Position numbers and translations under genes: made by a program. From a beta proteobacterium MWH-UniP1 (GTDB taxonomy: Bacteria; Pseudomonadota; Gammaproteobacteria; Burkholderiales; Burkholderiaceae_A): a stretch of 64,000 nt of DNA. Below are positions 1 to 8,754 of this stretch, piece by piece; position 1 is the stretch's first letter, and every line of letters starts with the position of its first letter. The DNA is taken from assembly GCA_036362785.1 (NCBI GenBank), contig CP143625.1, positions 993,401 to 1,057,400 on the forward strand, read 5' to 3'. A model generated the notes under the pieces. The model did no database searches and was not told the origin of the DNA. It saw only the letters and a program-made list of their open reading frames with translations.

Positions 1-1
1 C

Positions 2-2452
2 GAACTCGTGCACGGCGCTGATCGTGGCGGTGAATTTGACTTGGCCAATGTTCTGTTAGATGAGACCGGCATGTCGCCTGCAGAGATCTGGTGCAATGAG
101 TCTCAAGAGCGCTATGTGTTGGCGATTGCACCGGAATCCTTGCCGCTTTTTCAGGCGATTTGTGAGCGCGAGCGTTGTCCCTTTGCGGTGGTGGGCACGG
201 CAACAGATGACGACCGTTTGCTGGTGTCCGACACGCGTGCGGAGTCGGCCTTATCCAGCACAGCGCCAGTGGATATGCCCCTGTCAACGCTTTTGGGCAA
301 GCCCCCCAAGATGCATCGTCTGGCGCAGCGTAAAACAATCGCGGCATCGGAATTTGATTTTTCAGGCTGCCAACTTGCCGATTTGATTGAGCGTGTCATC
401 GCTCATCCAACGGTGGCCAACAAGCAGTTTCTCATTACCATTGGTGATCGCACGGTGGGCGGCATGACGGCCCGTGACCAGATGGTGGGGCCCTGGCAGA
501 CACCGGTTGCCGATGTGGGCGTCACGCTCTGGGATTTTGATGGGCTTGGTGGGCAGGCCATCGCCATGGGTGAGCGTTCCCCGCTGGCCGTGATCAATGC
601 CAAGGCTGCCTCGCGCATGGCGGTGGGTGAAGCCCTGACCAATCTAAGTGCTGCCGCCTTAGGGCCGCTGGAAACAGTCAAGCTTTCGGCCAACTGGATG
701 GCCGCCTGTGGTGAGCCTGGCCAGGATGCAGCGCTCTTTGATGCGGTCCATGCGCTGGCCAAGGAAATTTGCCCGGATCTATCACTCTCAATACCCGTGG
801 GTAAAGATTCCCTGTCCATGCGCACGGTCTGGCAAGACGCCCAGGGCACACAGTCAGTGATCTCACCCGTGTCGTTGAATTTGACAGCGGTGGCCCCAGT
901 AGACGATGTCCGCAAGACCTGGACACCGGAACTAAACCGTGATGCCAGCGACACCGTTTTGATTCTGATCGACTTGGGGCAGGGCAGGAATCGCCTGGCC
1001 GGATCTGTCTTGGCGCAGACCGTCGACCAATATGGCCAACAGACCCCCGATGTGGATTCAACTGATTTGTTGGCGGGTTTCTATCAGGCCATGCGTGATT
1101 TGCATGCGACCGATTATGTGTTGGCCTACCATGACCGCTCTGATGGCGGGTTGATGGCCGCGGTGGCCGAGATGGCTTTTGCCGCCCGGTGTGGGGTCAC
1201 ACTCAATATCGATTTGCTTACCATTGACCCAGTGGCAGCAGATTGGGGCGATTTTAAAATTCGGCCCGAACAAGTCTCGGTTCAGCGTGACGAGCTAACG
1301 ATTGCCGCACTCTTTTCAGAAGAGCTGGGTGCCGTGATTCAGGTTGAAAAATCGAATCGATCGGCGGTGATGGATATCTTGCGCCAGCATGGGCTTGCAA
1401 AAACATCGTTTGAAATCGGCACGGTGAATCCGCGCGACAACATTGAAATTTATCGTGACGCCAGATGCATTTATCAGCAGTCACGAAAGGCCCTGCAACG
1501 GACCTGGTCCCAGGTCAGCTTTGAGATCGCCAAGCGCAGAGACGACCCTGAGTCAGTTGCCCAAGAGTTTGAGGCAATTGATTCTGCAGCAGCGCCTGTG
1601 ACGCGATTGCCTGCTGGCTTTGATGCCTTGGTGCGATCGAGTCAGTCAGCACCCAGGGTTGGGGCAAGGCCAAAGATTGCCGTGATTCGCGAGCAGGGCG
1701 TGAACGGCCAAGTGGAAATGGCGGCCGCGTTTGATCGTGCCGGGTTTGAGGCCTGGGATGTGCACATGAGCGATTTGCTGTCGGGCCGGGTGCGTCTGGC
1801 GGATTTTGCCGGCCTTGCTGCCTGTGGCGGTTTCTCTTTTGGTGATGTGCTGGGGGCAGGCCAGGGGTGGGCAAAATCGATTTTGTTTCATGCTGAGTTG
1901 CGCGAACAGTTCGAGAAGTTTTTCGCCGATCCCACACGGTTTGCTCTTGGCGTCTGTAACGGCTGCCAGATGATGAGTAGCCTAAAAGAAATTGTGCCGG
2001 GCGCTACCCACTGGCCTGCCTTTATGCGTAATCGGTCAGAGCAGTTTGAAGCCCGGCTGTCCCAGGTCGAGATCCTGGATTCCAATTCGATCTTCTTTGA
2101 TGGCATGTCGGGCGCAGTGTTGCCAGTGGTGGTCTCGCATGGCGAAGGCCGTGCGGTTTTTGCTCACTCGCAAACAGCACCAAACCCATCTGCCGTGAAT
2201 GCCGTGATGCGTTATGTGGATACCGCAGCCCAGGCGACAGAGCGCTATCCCGCCAATCCGAACGGTTCGGCCGGTGGGCTTACCGGCTTTACCAATCACG
2301 ATGGGCGGATCACGCTCATGATGCCGCACCCAGAGCGCGTGTTTCGTTCGGTGCAGATGTCGTGGGCCCCAGATTCACTGCGGTCGTTTGGCGATGATTC
2401 GCCCTGGATGCAGATGTTCCGTAACGCCTATCGCTGGTCAAAGGCATCCTGA
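2..2452 (+). CDS. purL: Phosphoribosylformylglycinamidine synthase, C-terminal part (cut by window edge)
   Basis: Large single-chain FGAM synthase of purine biosynthesis, which converts FGAR, glutamine and ATP to FGAM in the cytoplasm. The reading frame is open to the left edge, so only the last ~816 residues are present; the full family length is about 1300. Visible parts are the second AIRS-like synthase half (GGMTARDQMVGPW near residue 150, PVGKDSLSMRT near 262) and a C-terminal class I glutamine amidotransferase domain. That domain has the nucleophile cysteine in GVCNGCQ near residue 648 and the His/Glu pair in MPHPERVF near 772. The gene ends 76 bases before ybiT, with a hairpin between them. 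Nothing looks degraded. Identity is very secure; the true start lies outside the window. Confidence 0.97.
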   Translation, partial: ELVHGADRGGEFDLANVLLDETGMSPAEIWCNESQERYVLAIAPESLPLFQAICERERCPFAVVGTATDDDRLLVSDTRAESALSSTAPVDMPLSTLLGKPPKMHRLAQRKTIAASEFDFSGCQLADLIERVIAHPTVANKQFLITIGDRTVGGMTARDQMVGPWQTPVADVGVTLWDFDGLGGQAIAMGERSPLAVINAKAASRMAVGEALTNLSAAALGPLETVKLSANWMAACGEPGQDAALFDAVHALAKEICPDLSLSIPVGKDSLSMRTVWQDAQGTQSVISPVSLNLTAVAPVDDVRKTWTPELNRDASDTVLILIDLGQGRNRLAGSVLAQTVDQYGQQTPDVDSTDLLAGFYQAMRDLHATDYVLAYHDRSDGGLMAAVAEMAFAARCGVTLNIDLLTIDPVAADWGDFKIRPEQVSVQRDELTIAALFSEELGAVIQVEKSNRSAVMDILRQHGLAKTSFEIGTVNPRDNIEIYRDARCIYQQSRKALQRTWSQVSFEIAKRRDDPESVAQEFEAIDSAAAPVTRLPAGFDALVRSSQSAPRVGARPKIAVIREQGVNGQVEMAAAFDRAGFEAWDVHMSDLLSGRVRLADFAGLAACGGFSFGDVLGAGQGWAKSILFHAELREQFEKFFADPTRFALGVCNGCQMMSSLKEIVPGATHWPAFMRNRSEQFEARLSQVEILDSNSIFFDGMSGAVLPVVVSHGEGRAVFAHSQTAPNPSAVNAVMRYVDTAAQATERYPANPNGSAGGLTGFTNHDGRITLMMPHPERVFRSVQMSWAPDSLRSFGDDSPWMQMFRNAYRWSKAS

Positions 2453-2464
2453 TTCTTGAACCTT

Positions 2465-2494
2465 GCTGGCCCACTTAATGGGCCAGCGTTTCAC
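2465..2494 (+). terminator. Hairpin after purL, probable terminator
   Basis: A perfect 9-bp stem (GCTGGCCCA / TGGGCCAGC, 2465-2473 with 2479-2487) with a CTTAA loop starts 12 bases after the purL stop. It is followed by a T-rich but broken tract (GTTTCACTCTTTA), so termination may be partial. Confidence 0.6.
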
Positions 2495-2528
2495 TCTTTA
2501 ACGTTGTTACTCGGAGTTTCGTCTGACC

Positions 2529-4151
2529 ATGTTGTCTACTGCCAATATCACCATGCAATTCGGCGCCAAGCCGCTTTTCGAAAACGTTTCGGCCAAATTC
2601 GATAACGGCAACCGTTATGGTTTGATCGGTGCCAACGGCTGCGGCAAGTCGACCTTTATGAAAATTCTTGGTGGTGATCTTGAGCCGTCGGGCGGCAATG
2701 TCATGAAAGAGCCCCATGTTCGGCTGGGTAAACTGCGCCAGGACCAGTTCGCCTATGAAGATGTCCGTGTGTTGGATGTCGTCATGATGGGCCATGAGGA
2801 GATGTGGGCCGCCATGACCGAGCGTGATGCGATTTACGCCAACCCCGAGGCCACGGAAGACGACTACATGAAGGCGGCCGATCTGGAAGCCAAGTTTGCC
2901 GAATATGATGGCTACACGGCAGAGGCTCGCGCCGGTGAATTGCTCTTGGGTGTGGGTATTCCCATTGAGCAGCACAATGGCCCCATGCGCGACGTTGCCC
3001 CAGGCTGGAAGCTTCGGGTCTTGTTGGCGCAGGCACTCTTTTCAAACCCAGATGTGCTGTTGTTAGACGAGCCCACCAACAACTTGGACATCCACTCGAT
3101 TCAGTGGCTTGAAGACATTCTGAACGAGCGTGACAGCACCATGATTATTATTTCCCACGACCGGCACTTTCTGAATTCGGTCTGTACCCACATGGCGGAC
3201 CTGGACTACGGCGAGCTGCGGATTTACCCCGGCAACTACGACGACTTCATGCTGGCGGCCACCGAGTCCCGTGCCCGGCTCATGGCGGCCAATGCCAAGA
3301 GCAAAGAGCGGGTCGCTGACCTGCAAGACTTTGTGCGCCGTTTTTCGGCCAACAAATCCAAGGCCAAGCAGGCCACCTCACGCCGTAAGCTGATTGAAAA
3401 ACTCCAGGGCGAGGCTGTGGAAGTCCGCCCATCGTCGCGTCAAAACCCATTTATTCGATTTGAGCAGGCCAAGCAGCTCTATCGACTCGCCGTGCATGTG
3501 CAGAGCATTTCTAAGACATTTGAGGGCCGAGATAAACCGGTGATCGATAAGTTCTCCATGATGGTCGAGGCGGGCGAGAAGATTGCCATTGTGGGGGCCA
3601 ATGGTGCCGGTAAATCCACCTTGCTGCGTTGTATCGCAGGGGCCGCTGTGAGCGGCATGGACCCCGACAGTGGTGAGAACAAGTGGGCAGAAAACGCCAA
3701 CATCGGCTACATGCAGCAAGACGTGTATTCTGATTTTGAAACCCAGATGACACTCACTGACTGGATCAGTCAGTTCAAAAAAGAAGAAGATGACGATCAG
3801 TCGGTGCGATCAGTTCTTGGCCGGCTTTTATTTTCTGGCGACGATGTGGGCAAACAGGTGAGCGTGCTATCCGGTGGTGAGAAGCACCGCATGACCTTTG
3901 GCCGCCTGATGTTTGGCCGGCACAACGTGTTAATGCTCGATGAGCCCACCAATCACCTGGACATGGAATCGATTGAGTCACTGCAGATGGCGCTTGAAAA
4001 ATATCAGGGCACGCTCTTTGTGGTCTCCCATGACCGTGAGTTTGTGAATGCCGTGGCCACCCGTATTCTGGAAGTGCGCGGTGACGGCACGATCACCGAC
4101 TTCAAGGGCACTTACGACGAATACCTGACGAGCCAGGGCCTAGATACTTAA
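2529..4151 (+). CDS. ybiT: ABC-F family ATPase, YbiT type
   Basis: Soluble protein with two ATP-binding cassettes and no membrane segments, which places it in the ABC-F family of ribosome-associated ATPases. NBD1 has Walker A GANGCGKS at residues 34-41 and Walker [12 protein letters not shown] near 180. NBD2 has Walker A GANGAGKS near 357, signature LSGGEKHR near 446 and [11 protein letters not shown] near 469. The NBD1 signature is replaced by [14 protein letters not shown], a feature of the YbiT subgroup. At 540 residues it matches E. coli YbiT (about 530) closely along its length. YbiT is thought to act at the ribosomal E site, but its exact role is not settled. Its stop overlaps the stop of the convergent prenyltransferase gene by 4 bases. 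Confidence 0.93.
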   Translation: MLSTANITMQFGAKPLFENVSAKFDNGNRYGLIGANGCGKSTFMKILGGDLEPSGGNVMKEPHVRLGKLRQDQFAYEDVRVLDVVMMGHEEMWAAMTERDAIYANPEATEDDYMKAADLEAKFAEYDGYTAEARAGELLLGVGIPIEQHNGPMRDVAPGWKLRVLLAQALFSNPDVLLLDEPTNNLDIHSIQWLEDILNERDSTMIIISHDRHFLNSVCTHMADLDYGELRIYPGNYDDFMLAATESRARLMAANAKSKERVADLQDFVRRFSANKSKAKQATSRRKLIEKLQGEAVEVRPSSRQNPFIRFEQAKQLYRLAVHVQSISKTFEGRDKPVIDKFSMMVEAGEKIAIVGANGAGKSTLLRCIAGAAVSGMDPDSGENKWAENANIGYMQQDVYSDFETQMTLTDWISQFKKEEDDDQSVRSVLGRLLFSGDDVGKQVSVLSGGEKHRMTFGRLMFGRHNVLMLDEPTNHLDMESIESLQMALEKYQGTLFVVSHDREFVNAVATRILEVRGDGTITDFKGTYDEYLTSQGLDT

Positions 4152-5092
4152 GCGCCCAGCACTAGCCCAACCGATACGCCCAGTCCATACAGGTGGGCGG
4201 CAAGAATGGTCTGCTTGATGGCAGCGGTCATGCGTTGACGATGCCGCGATGTTGGGTTGCCAATCTGTTCAGGGACAATGCCCATCAGGTTTTTAATCGC
4301 CTGCGTGGAGACCGGCAGGGCGATAAATCCGATCAGGCAGAAAACACTTAATTGATTGGTCGAAATGCCGATCAAAATCAGCGCATGGGCCGATAAGGCC
4401 ATGCCGGCATACCACCACCAGAGTTGATGGGCGGGCGTGGTCACGGCAAGGGTCATTTTGCCCACGCTCTGATCCGCTGCGATGTCTGGAATCTGATTGG
4501 CATAAAGAATATTGGCCACCATCAGGCCATAGGCCAGGCCAAGCAGCCAGGCTGGCGTAGAGATGGTGGTGTTCTCTAACAAGGTGGTGCCAATCACAAT
4601 CAGTGCCCAGGCTGCAGCAATGGCCACTTCCCCCAGGGCCCCACGGCTCATCAGTGCCAATGGTTTTACCGAATAGGCCCAGCCAATCAATAAACCGACA
4701 ATGCCGATCCAAGTTAGATGCCAGGCCTGCAGGATGGAAAGCAACAGCGCACCCGCCGCGACGCATAGTCCGATGGTGATCAGGCTGAGTGTTTTAACTT
4801 GTTCCAGACTAAGCACTTGATTTTGAATGATGCGGCTGCCACCAGTAAAGGGCGATATTCGGCTGGTGTTGCGTTCATCTGTGCCGCTAATGGCATCCAC
4901 CGCATCGTTAATGATGTTGGCACTGGCCTGGCCCACGACGGCGATGACGATGGCAATCACCACCGCCCAAAGCTTAACGTTGCCAGAGCCGGCATAGGTG
5001 ATGGCCGCGCCCACGATGCAGCCAAGCGCAGAGACAGATAAAAAAGCCGGGCGGGATGCTTGAATGTAACGAGAAAGAAGCGATGCAGACAT
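4148..5092 (-). CDS. UbiA-superfamily prenyltransferase, MenA-like
   Basis: Integral membrane prenyltransferase of 314 residues with about eight or nine hydrophobic segments. The first Asp-rich motif is NDAVD at residues 62-66 and the second is [13 protein letters not shown] near 200; both bind prenyl-diphosphate through Mg2+. The pattern NxxxD plus PxTGGSR-like sequence (SPFTGGSRI) resembles 1,4-dihydroxy-2-naphthoate prenyltransferase MenA more than UbiA, which would make it part of menaquinone synthesis. No other men gene is in the window, so the substrate is not proven. It is the last gene of a minus-strand operon and follows mobA after 3 bases. A menaquinone link would fit the nearby membrane formate dehydrogenase. 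Confidence 0.75.
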   Translation of the reverse strand: MSASLLSRYIQASRPAFLSVSALGCIVGAAITYAGSGNVKLWAVVIAIVIAVVGQASANIINDAVDAISGTDERNTSRISPFTGGSRIIQNQVLSLEQVKTLSLITIGLCVAAGALLLSILQAWHLTWIGIVGLLIGWAYSVKPLALMSRGALGEVAIAAAWALIVIGTTLLENTTISTPAWLLGLAYGLMVANILYANQIPDIAADQSVGKMTLAVTTPAHQLWWWYAGMALSAHALILIGISTNQLSVFCLIGFIALPVSTQAIKNLMGIVPEQIGNPTSRHRQRMTAAIKQTILAAHLYGLGVSVGLVLGA

Positions 5093-5095
5093 GCG

Positions 5096-5707
5096 TTAGT
5101 GGGTATTGGAGAGGTCGTGAGGGGTGTTGATGTTTTGAAAGGCAAGCGCATGGTCAACGGCCACGGCAGTAGCGCCAATCTGGTCGAACCAGTGATTTAG
5201 TTTGCGTTGGCCACTTCGCAGGTAGTCTTCCAACATGGGTTTTGCGGTTTTTGGAAGCAGCGTAAACACTGGGTGGCCCTGGACATAGGCCGCACCGCAG
5301 GCCCGTTGCGCGCGAGCACTGTCGGGTTGTTGGGTTGATTTGACGAGTGTGCTGACGATGTCCGTGGGAAAGTGGGGGCAGTCGCAGGGCACCACCATGA
5401 GCCAATCGGTTTGCATGGCACCCAATCCAGCCAGAATTCCGGCAAGGGGGCCTTCGAAATTGGGCTGATGTTCCCGAAAACCCATGTCTTGAATGATCTT
5501 AAGCCCACGGTTCGCATAGTGCTGAGTATTGCGGTTCGCGCTGATGATCACTGTATGCACCTGGGGCCGTAATCGCTCTACTGCAATATCGACCAAGGCT
5601 CGGCCCTGAAAGTCGATCAGTCCCTTGTCTGCGCCGCCCATGCGCTGGCCAGCACCGCCACACAAAATCAGGCCTGAGATATTTTCTTTCGAGCGCGGTG
5701 CCAGCAT
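5096..5707 (-). CDS. mobA: Molybdenum cofactor guanylyltransferase MobA
   Basis: Transfers GMP from GTP to Mo-molybdopterin to form the guanine dinucleotide cofactor (MGD) needed by enzymes of the DMSO reductase family, including formate dehydrogenase. The N-terminal nucleotidyltransferase motif LILCGGAGQRMGGADKG lies at residues 13-29, followed by GPLAGILAGL and VVPCDCPHFP, both typical of MobA. The length of 203 residues is normal. It lies in a tight minus-strand operon, 10 bases after the ferredoxin gene and 3 bases before the prenyltransferase. The Sec-containing formate dehydrogenase 7 kb away is its obvious client. Confidence 0.93.
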   Translation of the reverse strand: MLAPRSKENISGLILCGGAGQRMGGADKGLIDFQGRALVDIAVERLRPQVHTVIISANRNTQHYANRGLKIIQDMGFREHQPNFEGPLAGILAGLGAMQTDWLMVVPCDCPHFPTDIVSTLVKSTQQPDSARAQRACGAAYVQGHPVFTLLPKTAKPMLEDYLRSGQRKLNHWFDQIGATAVAVDHALAFQNINTPHDLSNTH

Positions 5708-5717
5708 GGAATGAGCA

Positions 5718-5996
5718 CTAAGCCCCTAATTGCAGTTCATCAATCAGCGCGACCGCATCGGCTGCGGTGTTGAGCACATGCCAGCTGCCCCTGGGATAGA
5801 CCACGACATTGGGCCCCTGATCGCACTTAGCGAAGCAGCCCGCCTTGGTGGCCATGATGCCGCCCTCATGGTCGAGGCCCCGATCGCGGAGTTCGTTTTT
5901 TAGGGTTTTCAGAAGCCCAAAGGAACCGCGCTTGGCACAGCAGTCGCCGTCCTCGCGTTCATTGGTGCAGATAAAAATATGATGTTGATAGCGCAT
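5718..5996 (-). CDS. Thioredoxin-like [2Fe-2S] ferredoxin
   Basis: Small protein of 92 residues with the cysteine pattern of thioredoxin-fold [2Fe-2S] ferredoxins: Cys10, Cys19 or Cys20, Cys54 and Cys58 (FICTNEREDGDCC and AGCFAKCDQGPN). Such proteins carry a low-potential cluster and act as cytosolic electron carriers or as small partners of NADH- or formate-oxidising complexes. The PNVVVYP and final helix (AADAVALIDELQ) match the family. It lies between a secreted small protein and mobA in one operon. The physiological partner cannot be read from sequence. Confidence 0.85.
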   Translation of the reverse strand: MRYQHHIFICTNEREDGDCCAKRGSFGLLKTLKNELRDRGLDHEGGIMATKAGCFAKCDQGPNVVVYPRGSWHVLNTAADAVALIDELQLGA

Positions 5997-6006
5997 GAGG
6001 GCGGCG

Positions 6007-6258
6007 TTAGTCGATTTTTAGGATTTTTTTAGCCGAGCCCAACACCAGCATGGCCTCGCCGTGTTTTTCCTCTTTGTGCAGCTGCTCGGCCTCTTGGCGA
6101 AGTGCGCGGACTTTTGCCAGGCTTGCTGGGTCTAGCTTTGGTTTGGCCGCCAGGGCCTGGTCAATCTTATACATCTCGAGCGGGCAGCTATGCGCTGCAG
6201 CAAATGACGGGGCGATAACCAGCAGGGCTGCCAGGGAAAGTCGCGCTAGCGGTTGCAT
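6007..6258 (-). CDS. Small secreted protein of unknown function
   Basis: An 83-residue protein with a clear Sec signal peptide: hydrophobic core LSLAALLVIAPSFAAA and likely cleavage before HSCPLEM. The mature part is short, charged and probably alpha-helical (PASLAKVRALRQEAEQLHKEE), ending in AKKILKID. One cysteine remains after cleavage. I do not recognise a family and assign no function. It is the first gene of the minus-strand operon with the ferredoxin and mobA, and it is divergent from the multicopper oxidase gene, 118 bases from that gene's preferred start. Shared periplasmic location with the oxidase may be a coincidence. Confidence 0.7.
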   Translation of the reverse strand: MQPLARLSLAALLVIAPSFAAAHSCPLEMYKIDQALAAKPKLDPASLAKVRALRQEAEQLHKEEKHGEAMLVLGSAKKILKID

Positions 6259-6376
6259 TTGTTGCGGGTCTCCGGAAATATTACGGCTGTGTTGATGATA
6301 CCCGCTGCCCCAAGCGTTCTGGTCTGCACCGGTTAGTCTTGGCCCATATCAGTTGAACCCGTCACCCGCCGACCTT

Positions 6377-7798
6377 ATGAACCGTCGTGGTCTTATCAAA
6401 ACAGGTTTAACAATCGCCGCTGCGGCGACTGTTCCGCCATTGGCCTGGTCGGCACGCCCGGCGGGCCGAATACGTGAGCACACCTTTATTGCCCAGCCAG
6501 CAAGGCTTCAATTGCTGGGAAGTGACTACCCCTACACCGATGTCTGGGCCTTTAATAATTTATTGCCCGGCCCAGTCTTGCGCGCAACGCAAGGCGACAC
6601 CGTACGGGTGAAATTTCGCAATCGCCTGGCCCAACCGTCGACCATTCACTGGCATGGCATTCGTCTTCCCAACGCCATGGATGGGGTGCCTGGCATTACA
6701 CAGGCCGCAGTTAAATCGGGCGAAGACTTTCTTTACGAATTTGCGCTGCCCGATGCCGGTACATTTTGGTACCACCCGCATGTGTCCACCTATGAACAAG
6801 TGGGCCGGGGTCTGTTCGGCACGATCATTGTGGATGAGAAGATCCCGCCCGATGTGGATCAAGACGTCACCTGGGTCATCTCGGATGTAAAACTCACCAA
6901 AGAGGCCGCGATTGCGCCGGGTTTTCAAAGCCTGCACGATGCCGCCCACGCAGGCCGGCTTGGCAATATTGTGTTGGTCAATGGTCAGCGATCTCCAGCG
7001 GATCTGAGTGTGCGTGCTGGTGAGCGCGTGCGTCTGCGGATTTTAAATGCGGCAAGCGCCCGCATTTTCCGCCTGAAGTTTCATGGTCACCAGCCGCTGG
7101 TCGTTGCCTTTGATGGCCATCCATGCCCACCGTTTCCGCTGACAGAATCAATTCTGTTTTCACCGGGCAATCGTCTGGATTTAATCCTCGACTGCAGCGC
7201 TGCACCCAACACTGTCTTTGAAGTGGAAGATGAATTCTTTCCGGCCATGCGCAATAAGATTGCGCGCATTCAGTACAGCAGCCGCTCACCGCAGGCTCTG
7301 CGTGCGCCGTTTCAGGGGCTGCCGCCGAATCTGCTCTACGAGCCTGTATTGGCGGGTGCCGAGTCGGTAAAGCTGGTGCTTGAGGGCGGGGCGTTGTCGA
7401 ACAAGGCCACCCGTGAAAATATCTGGCTGGTCAATGGCAAGGGCAATGATCATGGCTCCCACATGGATGCCCATGGTGCTGCGCCAAAGCCGCTGTATGT
7501 CTTTGAGAGGGGTTGCACAGTCCGTTGCTTGATTGATAACAAGACCGCCTGGTTTCATCCCATGCACTTTCATGGGGTCGTGCTGCGTGAGCGGCTTGCC
7601 AATGGCCAGTGGGGCCCGTTTAAGGATTCCACCCTGGTCTGGCCATTCAAAACCCAGGAAATCGCCTTTGTGGCCGAGAGCCCTGGCGACTGGATGATTC
7701 ACTGCCATGTGTCGGAGCATCATCATGCAGGCTTGATGGGCACATTCCGGGTGGCGGATCTCTGCAAGACCCCTGCGTCGACCCAGCCTTCCGCCTAA
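6377..7798 (+). CDS. Tat-exported multicopper oxidase
   Basis: Periplasmic three-cupredoxin-domain oxidase of 473 residues. I prefer ATG 6377 over the in-frame TTG at 6353 because it puts the twin-arginine motif (NRRGLIKTGL) at the very N terminus, followed by a hydrophobic stretch. All copper motifs are present: HWHG, FWYHPHVS, HPMHFHG and HCHVSEHHHAGLM. The residue after the conserved Gly in the last motif is Leu rather than Met, so the type 1 copper may lack an axial methionine, as in laccases. There is no obvious Met-rich insert of the CueO type. The substrate (phenol, metal ion or other) cannot be read from sequence. It stands alone, divergent from the small secreted protein. Confidence 0.88.
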   Translation: MNRRGLIKTGLTIAAAATVPPLAWSARPAGRIREHTFIAQPARLQLLGSDYPYTDVWAFNNLLPGPVLRATQGDTVRVKFRNRLAQPSTIHWHGIRLPNAMDGVPGITQAAVKSGEDFLYEFALPDAGTFWYHPHVSTYEQVGRGLFGTIIVDEKIPPDVDQDVTWVISDVKLTKEAAIAPGFQSLHDAAHAGRLGNIVLVNGQRSPADLSVRAGERVRLRILNAASARIFRLKFHGHQPLVVAFDGHPCPPFPLTESILFSPGNRLDLILDCSAAPNTVFEVEDEFFPAMRNKIARIQYSSRSPQALRAPFQGLPPNLLYEPVLAGAESVKLVLEGGALSNKATRENIWLVNGKGNDHGSHMDAHGAAPKPLYVFERGCTVRCLIDNKTAWFHPMHFHGVVLRERLANGQWGPFKDSTLVWPFKTQEIAFVAESPGDWMIHCHVSEHHHAGLMGTFRVADLCKTPASTQPSA

Positions 7799-7817
7799 AT
7801 ATTCTGTGGTAAGGTTT

Positions 7818-7875
7818 GGCCCGTGTTTGCGATCGCGACACGTCTATGGTGCCCCGTGCGGGCCTTCTTTCACAT
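7818..7875 (+). promoter_or_regulatory. Hairpin-rich leader before the PhnD-type transporter gene
   Basis: Between the oxidase and the binding-protein gene there are overlapping inverted repeats: GGCCCG (7818-7823) with CGGGCC (7859-7864), CGTGT (7822-7826) with ACACG (7838-7842), and GCCC/GGGC at 7851-7863 followed by TTCTTT. The last could terminate the oxidase transcript. The mutually exclusive pairings could also form an attenuator. The function is not proven. Confidence 0.35.
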
Positions 7876-7886
7876 AAGGATTCACC

Positions 7887-8750
7887 ATGTTTCGTCGTCA
7901 GATGATGAAGGGCGCTGTGGCGCTTGCAGCGACTTTGGTTTTTTCTTCAGCGTTTGCTCAGCAGACCTTGCGGGTCACGACTATTCCCGAAGAGGCCGCT
8001 TCGGAGCAGATTCGTAAGTTTGCCCCCATGACCAAGTATCTTGAAAAGGCCCTTGGCATGAAGGTGGAGTTCACACCGGTGAATGATTACCCCGCAGCCG
8101 TCGAAGCACTGGTGAACAAGCAAGTCGACCTGGTCTGGTTTGGTGGCTTTACCCATGTTCAGGCCCAGATTCGATCGGGCGGCAAGGTGATAGCCATCGC
8201 ACAGCGTGAGGAAGACAACAATAAGTTTCAGTCTGTGTTTATCACGCAGAAAACTTCTGGAATCACCAAGCTCTCTGACTTAAAAGGCAAGGAATTTAGT
8301 TTTGGCTCTCAATCCAGTACCTCGGGTCATTTGATGCCGCGATTTAACTTGCTCAAAGCTGGTGTTGACCCTGACAAAGACTTTAAGCGCCTGGCCTACT
8401 CAGGTGCCCATGATGCAACCATAGCGTCTGTAGTAAGTGGAAGGGTCGCCGCTGCCGCGCTTGATATCACGGTTTGGCGAAAGTTTGTGTCTGAGAAAAA
8501 AGTGGACACCAGCAAGGTGGATGTATTTTTTACGACCCCAACATTTTTTAACTACAACTGGTCGGTGCATGCGGATATGCCAGCAGCTTTGCGTGAGCGC
8601 ATCACTAAAGCCATTTTGTCGATCGACCCTAACACTCAAGAGGGTAAGGAGATATTGACGCTAGCTCGTGCAAGTAAATTCGTCTCGACCAAAAACGAGA
8701 ACTACAAGCAGTTCGAAGAGGCCGGACGCTTGATGGGATTGATTAAGTAA
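7887..8750 (+). CDS. PhnD-type ABC transporter substrate-binding protein, putative selenate importer
   Basis: Periplasmic binding protein of 287 residues with a signal peptide (core LAATLVFSS, cleavage near AFA-QQT) and the PhnD/phosphate-phosphonate binding fold. Hallmarks are the repeated DLVWFGGFTHVQA region, the SQSSTSGHLMPRF ligand loop and the GAHDATIASVVSGRVAAAALD segment. A subgroup of this family is annotated as putative selenate transporters because it occurs with selenium genes. Here it is followed by ATPase and two permease genes and, 5 kb on, by a selenoprotein and selA/selB/selC. The family is certain. The selenate assignment rests on context and on my recognition of the subgroup, and phosphonate or phosphite remains possible. 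No phn C-P lyase gene is nearby. Confidence 0.8.
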   Translation: MFRRQMMKGAVALAATLVFSSAFAQQTLRVTTIPEEAASEQIRKFAPMTKYLEKALGMKVEFTPVNDYPAAVEALVNKQVDLVWFGGFTHVQAQIRSGGKVIAIAQREEDNNKFQSVFITQKTSGITKLSDLKGKEFSFGSQSSTSGHLMPRFNLLKAGVDPDKDFKRLAYSGAHDATIASVVSGRVAAAALDITVWRKFVSEKKVDTSKVDVFFTTPTFFNYNWSVHADMPAALRERITKAILSIDPNTQEGKEILTLARASKFVSTKNENYKQFEEAGRLMGLIK

Positions 8751-8754
8751 GTCA

